Below the pieces are notes generated by a model. The model did no database searches, was not told the DNA's origin, and saw nothing but the letters and a program-made list of their open reading frames with translations. From CAYLLN01 sp036496265 (GTDB taxonomy: Bacteria; Planctomycetota; Planctomycetia; Pirellulales; Pirellulaceae), in contig DASXLL010000375.1 in assembly GCA_036496265.1 (NCBI GenBank), forward strand, positions 1 to 36,025: 36,025 bases of DNA. The letters run 5' to 3'. Every line of letters starts with the position of its first letter. Positions within the stretch are counted from its first letter, which is position 1. The position numbers were made by a program, and so were the translations under genes. Shown here piece by piece: positions 10,600-17,863 of the stretch.

Positions 10600-10666
10600 G
10601 GTCGGGAGTCGATTGCGTTAGATCTATTCCAGGGTGGATAGTCGTTGCTGCAATCGACTCCCGACC
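10600..10666. repeat. Perfect 17-bp inverted repeat with 33-nt spacer
   Basis: The left arm GGTCGGGAGTCGATTGC (10600-10616) is exactly complementary to GCAATCGACTCCCGACC (10650-10666). The right arm is followed by a second CACTCCCGACCCC copy, so the arm word is partly tandem. There is no T-tract, and the spacer is long for a terminator. It could be a dispersed repeat or a regulatory dyad. Confidence 0.7.
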
Positions 10667-10732
10667 ACTCCCGACCCCATGATCGCCGGCGGGAGCCTCG
10701 CCTTCCCGGGCTGAGAGCTAGCAAAACGCGGA

Positions 10733-10762
10733 TTGACACCGCTGGGCTAGGTCAGGTACATA
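10733..10762 (+). promoter_or_regulatory. Weak sigma-70-like promoter candidate for the TPR-flgN-kinase-regulator genes
   Basis: TTGACA (10733-10738) is a perfect -35 hexamer. The best -10 match, TACATA (10757-10762), is 18 bp downstream and only fair. It lies about 100 bp before the preferred start of the TPR gene. This is a pattern match only. Confidence 0.25.
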
Positions 10763-10859
10763 CCCGCCGCTTCACAGCATGCGCCTGTCGCAGCCGTGCG
10801 CGCGAATGTCTCGCGCCGTGGCTGCGCGCACAAGCAGCGTGAGATCAGGGACGATTCGC

Positions 10860-13388
10860 GTGAGCAAGGTGAACTCAGCCAGCGAGAAACCAGCCAGTGG
10901 CCATCCTGCGGCCGCCGATGCGCCTGCCGCGCCGACGGGTTTTCTGGCGCGATTATTTCCGACCGCGCGCCGCAAGCTGATCGTTTTTGGCGGTCTCGCC
11001 GCGGCCATCATCGGCACGGTCGCCGCGGTGACTTTAATCTTTCGGCCGTCGGGCCAAGCAACGCCCGCACAAAAGCTCGCCCAAGCCTTCGCCGATTTGG
11101 AAAAAGGGAAGCGCGTCACCGCCCGACAACTGGCCGCCCAAGTCTTGGCCGAAAGTGAGAACAATTACACGGAGCACGGCGGCGCGTATTTCATTCTCGG
11201 CGCAGTAACGCTGCAAGACGCCAGCGAGCAAGCAAATGCCGAAAAGCGGCAGATGCTCAATGGTGTGGCCTCGCGGTATTTGGAAGAAGCCTACAGCCGG
11301 AGCGTACCTGAGGCGGAGCGGCACGAGCTGCTATTGATGCTGGGCCGCGCGCTGCACGACGCAAAGCGCTTCTCTCGTGGCGTCTCGATTCTGCGCGATG
11401 CGCTACAAGAATGTCCGGAAGAAGCGATCTCGATTCACGCGTTGCTAGCCGACTGCTACCTGGGATTGGAGCCGCCGAATCTGGCCCAAGCGTTGGAACA
11501 CAACCGTCAGTATCTGGCCACGGCGGGTCTTTCCGAGCAAGAGCAAGATGCCGGCCGGCTGTTGTCGGCCCGCATCCTCTTGGCACAGAACGATCTGGCA
11601 GGAGCCGAAGTGACGATTCGCTCGATCTCCGAGCAATCACCGTTGTATCCCGAAGCAGTCGTTCTGCAGGGTCAGGTCTTGCTGGCCGCGATGGCCTTGC
11701 CGCAGGGCGCGCCGGAAGGCATAACCGCCGCCGCGGCGTTGCAAGACGAGCTCCGCAAGTTGCTCGCGCGCGAGAACTTGCCGCCAAACACCGCGGCCCC
11801 AGTACAGCTCTTGATCGGCCGACTTTTGGAAGAAGAAGGCGATATCCGCGCAGCATCCACCCAATACGAAACCATCCGCCGCAACTTTTTCGGGCAACCC
11901 GAAGCCTTCGCGGCCACAATTTTTCAGGCTGATCTGATCCGCGCGGACAATCCGCACGACGCCGTGGCGCTATACAAGCGTGTTCTTTCGCAGCTCGCGA
12001 GCGCCGATCAACCCTACAACAACGCCTGGCTGCCAACGGAAGAGTTTCGCAGCCGTCTCAGCTCGGCGATCGACGATTTGGCCGCTCGCGGCTTTTTTGC
12101 CGAAGCGCTCGATTTGGCCGAATCCCTCCTGGCGCCTCTGCCGCCGCTAGTCAGCGTCGAACGCCAGGCCAACATCCACCGGGCGTGGGCACGGCATCTG
12201 GAAGACCGCGCTAATAAAGAAATCCTGCCGCACAGTCCAGTAACACGAGCCGAGGCCCGCCAGCACTGGCGTCAATCCGGGGCTTTATGGCACAAATTGG
12301 CTACGCTCGACACCGCCTCGCGGCAGTATGTCGATCACCTGGCCAAGGCGGCCGAGGATTTTCGCCGTGGCCAAGGCTATGGGCAAGCCGCCGTCGTGTA
12401 TCGCGAGCTGCTCGATCAGGAGTCGCAAGATGGCGAGCCCGAAGCGCTCGTGGGGCTCGGCGAATCGTTGCTCGCGCTCGGCAAAACCGACGAAGCGCTG
12501 GCCGAGCTGGCGACCTGCCGCGACTCGTACCCGCGGCACCCGGTGGCATATCGCGCGCGGCTGCTGGCCGGAATGGCTTTGATCGAAAAAGGTCAGCTCG
12601 CCACCGCCCAGGAGCTGTTGACCGACAATCTCTACGGTTATTCGCTGGCGCCGCAAAGCGTGGATTGGCGCGACTCGCTGTTCGCCCTGGGCGGACTTGT
12701 CTATCGGCAGGCCATCGAGCTGGAAAGCAAAAGCCGCGTGACTGGCGTCGATCGCCTGAGCGGCGAAGGCCGGCGGGAAGGACTCGCATTGCTCGAGCAG
12801 GCTCACTCGGCATTTGACGACGCCGTGCGCACACTGTCGGAAGCGGCCGAACGCTATCCCGAGGCCCCGCAAGTCACTGAAGCCCGTTATCGAATCGCCG
12901 AGGCTCATCGTCATGCCGCGAAACTGCCGCGCAAGCGCCTCTTGAATGTGACGATTCAAACGTCGGCCGCCGCCCTGCACCGACAAATGCAAGACGAGCT
13001 GCAGGCCGCGATCGATGGCTATAGCGGGCTCATTACAAAATTGAGCCAGCGCGACGGCTCACAGCACCTGCCGCTAGAAGCGGCCATTCTGCGGAATTGT
13101 TATTTCGGCCGAGCTGACGCACTCTTCGACATGGGCAAATACGAGGATGCGATTCAGGCTTATTCAGCCGCGACGAATCGCTATCAGCACGAGCCGGAAT
13201 CCTTGGAGGCATACGTGCAGATTGCCAGTTGCTACCGGCGACTCGGGCGAACGAGCGAGGCCCGCCGGACGCTGGATCAAGCTCGTGTTGTGCTGCAGCG
13301 CATTCGGCCGGACGCCGATTTCGCCAAGACGACGCGACTGGCTCGGAATGACTGGGGCCAGCTCCTGGAATGGTTGCGGACGCTTTAG
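10860..13388 (+). CDS. Membrane-anchored tetratricopeptide-repeat protein
   Basis: With a GTG start at 10860 the protein has 842 residues. That start has AGGG nine bases upstream; the in-frame ATG at 10779 lacks a Shine-Dalgarno sequence and would add 27 residues. A short Ala/Pro-rich head is followed by one hydrophobic segment at about residues 39-61 (VFGGLAAAIIGTVAAVTLIF), then a long alpha-helical region rich in TPR-like signatures such as EALVGLGESLLALGKTDEALAEL and YFGRADALFDMGKYEDAIQAY. It is probably an inner-membrane protein with a TPR scaffold on one face. TPR proteins mediate protein-protein contacts and no enzyme motif is visible. Its 3' end lies 30 bp before the FlgN-like gene, so it is likely co-transcribed with the regulatory genes. 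A flagellar assembly role is inferred from context only. Confidence 0.88.
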   Translation: MSKVNSASEKPASGHPAAADAPAAPTGFLARLFPTARRKLIVFGGLAAAIIGTVAAVTLIFRPSGQATPAQKLAQAFADLEKGKRVTARQLAAQVLAESENNYTEHGGAYFILGAVTLQDASEQANAEKRQMLNGVASRYLEEAYSRSVPEAERHELLLMLGRALHDAKRFSRGVSILRDALQECPEEAISIHALLADCYLGLEPPNLAQALEHNRQYLATAGLSEQEQDAGRLLSARILLAQNDLAGAEVTIRSISEQSPLYPEAVVLQGQVLLAAMALPQGAPEGITAAAALQDELRKLLARENLPPNTAAPVQLLIGRLLEEEGDIRAASTQYETIRRNFFGQPEAFAATIFQADLIRADNPHDAVALYKRVLSQLASADQPYNNAWLPTEEFRSRLSSAIDDLAARGFFAEALDLAESLLAPLPPLVSVERQANIHRAWARHLEDRANKEILPHSPVTRAEARQHWRQSGALWHKLATLDTASRQYVDHLAKAAEDFRRGQGYGQAAVVYRELLDQESQDGEPEALVGLGESLLALGKTDEALAELATCRDSYPRHPVAYRARLLAGMALIEKGQLATAQELLTDNLYGYSLAPQSVDWRDSLFALGGLVYRQAIELESKSRVTGVDRLSGEGRREGLALLEQAHSAFDDAVRTLSEAAERYPEAPQVTEARYRIAEAHRHAAKLPRKRLLNVTIQTSAAALHRQMQDELQAAIDGYSGLITKLSQRDGSQHLPLEAAILRNCYFGRADALFDMGKYEDAIQAYSAATNRYQHEPESLEAYVQIASCYRRLGRTSEARRTLDQARVVLQRIRPDADFAKTTRLARNDWGQLLEWLRTL

Positions 13389-13417
13389 CTACTAGCGAGA
13401 AGGAAAAACCGTTTGCG

Positions 13418-13870
13418 ATGACCGAACCATTGACCACTACTACGCGACTGGCCGCCCTGATCACCGCCAAGCAGCAGGTGCTCGAGATCCTCGTGCAGCT
13501 TGGGCACAAGCAAGTCGCGCTGATTACCTCCGGCGACATGACTTCCCTCATGAAACTACTGGCCGGCAAGCAATCGGTCATGAGCCACTTGCAAATGATC
13601 GAGCAGGCGATGGCACCATTTCGCGATGAAGATCCCGAGGCTCGAGTTTGGGAATCGCCGACGCATCGCGCGGCTTGCCAGGTGCGAGCCGATCAATGCA
13701 ACGGCTTGCTGCGCGAGGCGATGCAATTGGAACAGACTGCCGAGGCCGAAATGGTCAAGCGGCGCGATTCGACTCTGGCGTCCGTAACTAGCTTGCACGC
13801 GGCGGCCGACGCGCGGGCGGCTTACATTCCGCTCGGTCCCGCAGCCGCCGGCCTACGTTTCGAAGGATGA
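13418..13870 (+). CDS. FlgN-like flagellar export chaperone candidate
   Basis: This 150-residue, almost wholly helical protein has heptad spacing and the FlgN-type pattern of a short helix, a step-count motif (ITSGDMTSLMKLLAGKQSVM) and a second long helix. FlgN proteins bind hook-filament junction proteins and hold them for export. The ATG at 13418 is preferred (AGAAGGA upstream, spacing 13); an in-frame ATG at 13370 would overlap the TPR gene and add 16 residues. The stop overlaps the alternative start of the kinase gene by ATGA. The family assignment rests on size, helical pattern and neighbourhood, because this family has weak sequence conservation. Another small coiled-coil chaperone such as a FliT type is possible. 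Confidence 0.6.
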   Translation: MTEPLTTTTRLAALITAKQQVLEILVQLGHKQVALITSGDMTSLMKLLAGKQSVMSHLQMIEQAMAPFRDEDPEARVWESPTHRAACQVRADQCNGLLREAMQLEQTAEAEMVKRRDSTLASVTSLHAAADARAAYIPLGPAAAGLRFEG

Positions 13871-13878
13871 GGTCATCC

Positions 13879-14835
13879 ATGAACGATCCAGTGATCTTGA
13901 AATTTCCGGCGCCGGAAGGCGAACCGGCGACGGTCGATTCAACGGCGAGCGGGAGGCGTCAGCCTCCCGGTAGGCCTGAAGTACCGGGAGACTCACGTCC
14001 CCCGCTCGCCGGGATGGCTGACGCCGATCTGCAAACAATTTTGCAGGCTTGGAACGAAGCCACCGACCGCTTGCAGCACACGCATGAAACCCTGCGGGCT
14101 GAGGTCAGCCGATTGTCGGACGAGTTGGAAGCCAAGAACCTCGAATTAGCGCGAAAAAACCGTCTCGCCGATTTGGGTCAGATGGCGTCGCACGTCGCCC
14201 ACGAGGTCCGCAACAGTCTCGTGCCGATGAAGCTGTATTTGAGCCTGCTCCGGCGGCGAACTGATTACGACGCGGGCAGCGTCAGCGTGCTGGACAAGAT
14301 TATGGCCGGCTTCACCGCGCTCGAAGCAACGGTGAGCGACCTGCTGCATTTCTCCAGTCAGCGCGATGCGCGACGCGAGCGGATCAACGTCGCAAGCTTG
14401 CTGCACGACGTCGTCCAATCTCTGGAGCCGCAGTTCGACGCTCAAGACATTTGGGCGAAAGTCGATTGCCAGCCGGGACTGACGGCGATGGTTGACCCGG
14501 ACATGCTCAAGCGAGCCGTGCTCAATCTGGTCCTCAACGCGCTCGATGCTCTGCCCACGGGCGGCGACCTGGCCATCACTGCTTGCCAGACCAGCACGGG
14601 CTTGGAAATCGAAATTGCCGACAGCGGCCCGGGCGTGCCGGCGGCGATCGTCGATCGCTTGTTCGAGCCGTTTTTCACGACCAAAGGCAGCGGCACAGGT
14701 CTGGGTCTGGCGATTGTCGAGCGGATTGCCGCCGCTCACGGCGGTCGGGCCAAGGTCGTCAATTGCCCGGAAGGCGGCGCTGCGTTCACGCTGATCATTC
14801 CACAACACTCGCAAGCGATGGAGCGAGCCGCATGA
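13879..14835 (+). CDS. Soluble sensor histidine kinase (NtrB/FlrB-like), partner of the downstream NtrC-type regulator
   Basis: The protein has 318 residues from the ATG at 13879, chosen because GAGG lies six bases upstream; an ATG at 13867 would add four residues. There is no membrane segment and no recognisable sensory domain. Residues 50-95 form a coiled coil, followed by the dimerisation and phosphotransfer helix with phospho-accepting His108 (HVAHEVRNSL). The ATPase domain shows the N box (LVLNALDAL, 218-226), G1 (DSGPGVP, about 248), F box (FEPFFTTK, 262-269) and G2 (GSGTGLGLAI, 270-279). It should autophosphorylate and pass phosphate to the regulator whose start codon overlaps its stop (ATGA). 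The layout matches the FlrB/FleS type that controls sigma-54 flagellar genes. Residues 22-45 are encoded by an inserted palindromic repeat. Confidence 0.92.
   Translation: MNDPVILKFPAPEGEPATVDSTASGRRQPPGRPEVPGDSRPPLAGMADADLQTILQAWNEATDRLQHTHETLRAEVSRLSDELEAKNLELARKNRLADLGQMASHVAHEVRNSLVPMKLYLSLLRRRTDYDAGSVSVLDKIMAGFTALEATVSDLLHFSSQRDARRERINVASLLHDVVQSLEPQFDAQDIWAKVDCQPGLTAMVDPDMLKRAVLNLVLNALDALPTGGDLAITACQTSTGLEIEIADSGPGVPAAIVDRLFEPFFTTKGSGTGLGLAIVERIAAAHGGRAKVVNCPEGGAAFTLIIPQHSQAMERAA
13944..14010. repeat. REP-like double-hairpin element inside the histidine kinase gene
   Basis: Two related 29-nt arms face each other. Arm one begins GGCGAGCGGGAGGCGTCAGC. The reverse complement of arm two begins GGCGAGCGGGGGACGTGAGT. 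The arms match at 25 of 29 positions and share perfect 10-bp ends. Each arm is itself a hairpin (GGGAGGC/GCCTCCC with a four-base loop in arm one). The element is read in frame as a Gly/Arg/Pro-rich linker without disrupting the kinase. Confidence 0.85.
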
Positions 14836-16316
14836 CATCGATCTCAGTCAAAATGCCACCGCAATATGCGCCGTCAAGACGAGAGAAGGCGACGCCGTTC
14901 GTTCCCGAGCTCGTCGGCCGCATTTTAGTAGTCGATGACAATGCCCGCGCGCGGCAATCGATCGTCGATGTGCTCAAAGCGGCCGGGCATGACGTCGTCG
15001 CTTCGGTCAGCGCGATCGAGGCTCTGAAAATCGTCGAAAAAAGCTCCTTCGACGTGATCGTGACCGATTTGCAAATGCCCGGCATGGACGGTCTGGCGTT
15101 TATTCGCACGCTCTCACAGCGTCGAGTCGAGTCGCAGATCGTGATGATCACCGCTTTCGCATCGGTCACTTCGGCGGTGGAAGCGATGCGCTACGGCGCG
15201 TTCGATTACATCGAAAAACCGTTCGACGTCGAGCAGCTCGAGACGCTCATCGCTCGCGCCCTGCGGCACGGCGAGAAAGTCGGACCGCGATCGAGCGTGC
15301 CTACGTCGTCCCCGGCCTGGCAATCGATCATGGTGGGTGGGAGCTCGCCGATGCAGCAGCTTCGCCAGCGCATCGCCCAGGCCGCGCCCACCGACGAGAC
15401 AATTCTTATCACGGGTGAAAGTGGGACCGGTAAGGAGCTTGTCGCGCGCTGTGTCCATGCCGCCAGTCGCCGTAATGACCGGGCTTTGGTCGGCCTCAAT
15501 TGCCCCGCCCTGTCGCCGCAGCTCATGGAGAGCGAACTGTTCGGCCATGAGCGTGGCGCGTTTACCAGCGCCGATGCGCCCCGCGTTGGCCGGTTTGAAT
15601 TGGCCGAAGGCGGCACGATCCTGCTCGACGAAATCACGGAAATCGATTTGTCGTTGCAAGCGAAGTTGCTGCGTGTGCTGCAGGAGCGGTCGTACGAGCG
15701 CGTCGGAGCGAGCGAATCGCGGAAGGCCGATGTGCGCGTCGTCGCCACGACGAACCGCGACTTGGCGGCCGAAGTCGCCGCCGGCCGATTTCGTCAAGAT
15801 CTCTATTTTCGCCTCGCGGTCGTGCCGGTTGCGGTGCCGCCGCTGCGTCAGCGGCTTGAGGACGTGCCGCTGCTCGTGGAACACTTTGCAACCGCGGCCG
15901 CAACGCGCCTTGGTCGTCAGCCGTGCGAGCTTTCCGCCGATGGTCTCGACCTGTTGTGCAATTACCACTGGCCGGGCAACGTCCGCGAGCTGGAAAACTT
16001 GATCACGCGAGCCAGTGTTCTGTCAGGCGAACAAGGCATCACGGCTGACGACCTGCGGCTGTGGCTCATCGATCCGACGGGACATTGCCGTGCAGCTGAA
16101 ACCGCCGATTCGCTCACTCAAGCCGGCGAACCGATCAGCGTCGGCACCCGGCTGGAAGATATGGAACGCCGGCTGATCGAAGCGACGCTGGAACATTATG
16201 GCGGGCACCGCGCGAAGGCCGCTCAAGCCCTGGGCATCGGCATCCGCACCCTGACGAACAAACTTCGGCTCTACGGCTATGCGCCGCGAGCCCGCACCTT
16301 CGGCAAAGCCGCTTAA
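14832..16316 (+). CDS. NtrC-family sigma-54-dependent response regulator, probable flagellar master activator
   Basis: The protein has 494 residues from the ATG at 14832, which overlaps the kinase stop; a longer frame upstream lies over the kinase gene. The receiver domain (about 30-145) has acidic residues Asp35/Asp36, phospho-accepting Asp79 (VTDLQMPGMDG) and Lys129. The AAA+ domain (about 168-395) has Walker A GESGTGKE (195-202), the sigma-54 contact loop as GAFTSA (242-247) instead of the usual GAFTGA, Walker B GTILLDE (261-267), and the WPGNVREL motif (380-387). A Fis-type helix-turn-helix lies at about 455-484. Phosphorylation should trigger oligomerisation and ATP-driven opening of sigma-54 promoters. 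The sigma-54 site just downstream, before flgB, is the obvious target. Flagellar specificity is inferred from position. Confidence 0.94.
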   Translation: MTSISVKMPPQYAPSRREKATPFVPELVGRILVVDDNARARQSIVDVLKAAGHDVVASVSAIEALKIVEKSSFDVIVTDLQMPGMDGLAFIRTLSQRRVESQIVMITAFASVTSAVEAMRYGAFDYIEKPFDVEQLETLIARALRHGEKVGPRSSVPTSSPAWQSIMVGGSSPMQQLRQRIAQAAPTDETILITGESGTGKELVARCVHAASRRNDRALVGLNCPALSPQLMESELFGHERGAFTSADAPRVGRFELAEGGTILLDEITEIDLSLQAKLLRVLQERSYERVGASESRKADVRVVATTNRDLAAEVAAGRFRQDLYFRLAVVPVAVPPLRQRLEDVPLLVEHFATAAATRLGRQPCELSADGLDLLCNYHWPGNVRELENLITRASVLSGEQGITADDLRLWLIDPTGHCRAAETADSLTQAGEPISVGTRLEDMERRLIEATLEHYGGHRAKAAQALGIGIRTLTNKLRLYGYAPRARTFGKAA

Positions 16317-16354
16317 ACCTTTTCGAGAAACCCCATGCACAATCGGCCACAAAC

Positions 16355-16393
16355 CGGCAGAAATTGCCGATCCGCACCGGCAGAATCCGCCGG
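16355..16393. promoter_or_regulatory. Pair of dyads, candidate upstream activator sites for the NtrC-type regulator
   Basis: The first dyad is CGGCA-n5-TGCCG at 16355-16369 and the second is CCGGC-n7-GCCGG at 16377-16393. Their centres are about 23 bp apart, roughly two helical turns, and they lie about 150-180 bp upstream of the sigma-54 promoter, a usual distance for enhancer sites. The binding protein is not shown by the sequence. The hairpins have no T-tract and are unlikely to be a terminator. Confidence 0.35.
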
Positions 16394-16537
16394 CGCCTTG
16401 CCAACGCGATCGGTCGCCGCCAAACGCGCGCAAACCCGGCGGCGAATAACCTTGTTTGCCCAATTCCCGCCCAAGTCGCTGTTTAAGGCGATCGGCCGCG
16501 CGGGATTGCGGCGCGGCGCGCGATCCAAACCCGCTAG

Positions 16538-16553
16538 CGGCACGGCCCTTGCT
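16538..16553 (+). promoter_or_regulatory. Sigma-54 (RpoN) -24/-12 promoter for the flagellar cluster
   Basis: CGGCACGGCCCTTGCT matches the sigma-54 consensus TGGCACG-N4-TTGCW at every defined position except the first T. GG lies at 16539-16540 and GC at 16551-16552, with the required 12-bp register. Transcription would begin at about 16564, leaving a leader of about 30 nt before the flgB ATG that includes its AAGGAG. Its position directly behind an NtrC-type activator supports function. Confidence 0.85.
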
Positions 16554-16593
16554 TGGGGCCGGTTGGTGCTCGCTAGCGAAGGAGCATAGGGCG

Positions 16594-17007
16594 ATGCTGG
16601 CGAACCTGTTCAACTCGACGACGATTCCGGCGCTTGGAGAAGTCATCAACTTCGCTCAGGCGCGGCACACTGTGCTCGCCGGAAATATCGCCAACGTGAA
16701 CACGCCCGGATATCGGCTTCGCGATCTGTCGCCTACCGAGTTTCAGCAGCGATTGAAGGAAGCATTGGCACAGAGTCAGCAGCAGAATCGACCGATTTCG
16801 CCGGGCCTGGCATCCAGTCAGCCGGGCGATCCGCTACGCCAGGTACGGGCCTCGCTGGAAAACATCGTTTATCACGACAACACGAACATTGACCTGGAAA
16901 AGCAGGTGGCCGAAATGACCAAAAACCAACTGCTGCACAACTTCGCCCTGACGATCATGACCGACCAATTTCAGCTACTACAAACGTCCATCAGCGAACG
17001 CGTTTGA
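16594..17007 (+). CDS. flgB: Flagellar basal-body rod protein FlgB
   Basis: The protein has 137 residues from the ATG at 16594 (AAGGAG upstream); the longer upstream frame crosses the sigma-54 promoter and is rejected. The N-terminal rod-family signature reads HTVLAGNIANVNTPGYRLRDL, matching the conserved ANxxTPGY motif. The C-terminal helix (VYHDNTNIDLEKQVAEMTKNQLLHN) matches the FlgB/FlgC pattern. FlgB is the proximal rod subunit nearest the MS ring and is exported by the flagellar type III system. It is the first gene of the flagellar cluster and is followed after 14 bp by flgC. Confidence 0.95.
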   Translation: MLANLFNSTTIPALGEVINFAQARHTVLAGNIANVNTPGYRLRDLSPTEFQQRLKEALAQSQQQNRPISPGLASSQPGDPLRQVRASLENIVYHDNTNIDLEKQVAEMTKNQLLHNFALTIMTDQFQLLQTSISERV

Positions 17008-17021
17008 AATTAGGTGCACCG

Positions 17022-17447
17022 ATGATTCCAGCTTTAGACATTAGCACCAGCGCCCTGGTGGCCCAGCGTGTTCGTCTCGATACCGTTTCGAGCAATCTGG
17101 CAAACCTGACATCGATGGAGCGGGACGAAAACGGGAACATGCAGCCGTATCAAGCGCGGTATGTGATTTTTCAGACCGACGACTCGCTGGAAACAAAACA
17201 GGGCGGCGTGGGCGTGAAGGTGGCATCGGTCGAGACGGAAAAAATCGAACCGCTCTATCGCTGGCAACCCTCGCATCCATACGCGATCAAGGATGGCCCG
17301 AAAAAGGGCTATGTCGCTTATCCACAGGTGAACATGACGGCCGAAATGGTAGATGCCCTCGTTGCCACACGGGCCTACGAAGCCAACATCGGCGCCATGG
17401 AGCTCAGCAAAAACATGGCGCAGCAATCGTTACGAATCCTTGGGTAG
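17022..17447 (+). CDS. flgC: Flagellar basal-body rod protein FlgC
   Basis: The protein has 141 residues. The ATG at 17022 has AGGTG upstream; an in-frame TTG at 17004 overlapping the flgB end is less likely. The N-terminus ALDISTSALVAQRVRLDTVSSNLANLTS is the rod signature, with the FlgC-type ANLTS variant, and the C-terminus has the typical VNMTAEMVDALVATRAYEANIGAMELSKNM block. It forms part of the proximal rod with FlgB and FlgF. The length is typical for FlgC. Confidence 0.95.
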   Translation: MIPALDISTSALVAQRVRLDTVSSNLANLTSMERDENGNMQPYQARYVIFQTDDSLETKQGGVGVKVASVETEKIEPLYRWQPSHPYAIKDGPKKGYVAYPQVNMTAEMVDALVATRAYEANIGAMELSKNMAQQSLRILG

Positions 17448-17474
17448 TTTTTCAAGTTTGACCTGGATTGAAAC

Positions 17475-17774
17475 ATGGCCCCCATCACCGGCTTACCGAT
17501 TTCACCGCCCGCGACACCGCTGGCTGCTCCGCAGCCGGCTGGCGCTGCCGGCGGCGGGCAATTCAAAAACATTTTGCTGGAAGCGATCGGTCAGGTGAAT
17601 TCGATGCAGACGCAGGCCAACGAAGCCGTGCAGCAACTCGTCACTGGTGGCGACGTGAATCCGGCTGAAGTACTAACCACTTTGCAGAAGGCCGACATTT
17701 CGTTTCGCATGATGCTGCAAATTCGTAACAAGCTCGTTTCGGCATACCAGGAAGTGAACAACATTCGAATTTAG
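17475..17774 (+). CDS. fliE: Flagellar hook-basal body complex protein FliE
   Basis: The protein has 99 residues. A Pro/Ala-rich N-terminus is followed by the FliE helices: FKNILLEAIGQVNSMQTQANEAVQQL and the family-defining ADISFRMMLQIRNKLVSAYQEV near the C-terminus. FliE joins the rod to the MS ring. It lies 27 bp after flgC. The stop codon TAG overlaps the first bases of the heptamer array that fills the gap to fliF. Confidence 0.95.
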   Translation: MAPITGLPISPPATPLAAPQPAGAAGGGQFKNILLEAIGQVNSMQTQANEAVQQLVTGGDVNPAEVLTTLQKADISFRMMLQIRNKLVSAYQEVNNIRI

Positions 17775-17846
17775 AAATCAGAGGTCAGAAGTCAGAAATC
17801 AGAAACGGCCTTGAACGCCAACTCTGACTTCTGATCTCTGACTTCT
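17773..17846. repeat. Heptamer array (AGAAGTC family), inverted blocks, fliE-fliF gap
   Basis: Four in-phase 7-bp words run from 17773: AGAAATC, AGAGGTC, AGAAGTC, AGAAATC. After a 25-bp spacer the reverse-complement words GACTTCT, GATCTCT, GACTTCT follow at 17826-17846. The two blocks can pair as a long imperfect hairpin in the mRNA. The architecture resembles cyanobacterial STRR heptamer repeats. Confidence 0.85.
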
Positions 17847-17863
17847 AGCTCTGAGGTCCACGG

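Larger units (their letters stand above)
10286..10859. other. Divergent intergenic region between the giant protease and the TPR gene
   Basis: This 574-bp gap separates divergently transcribed genes, so promoters for both are expected here. It holds a 17-bp inverted repeat (10600-10666), a weak sigma-70-like candidate (10733-10762) and an A/T-rich stretch around 10360-10400. A 62-codon open frame at 10380-10568 has no ribosome binding site or recognisable domain and is not called. Nothing else clear is visible. Confidence 0.6.

Noticed and set aside
12285..12992. 235-codon minus-strand frame opposite the TPR gene
   Set aside because: It is an antisense shadow of a well-supported TPR protein, with no ribosome binding site.
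14583..14831. N-terminal extension of the NtrC-type regulator
   Set aside because: It is read out of frame over the kinase catalytic domain. The ATG at 14832 overlapping the kinase stop gives the standard receiver-domain start.
16456..16593. 46-residue N-terminal extension of FlgB
   Set aside because: It crosses the sigma-54 promoter and has no FlgB similarity. The ATG at 16594 has AAGGAG.
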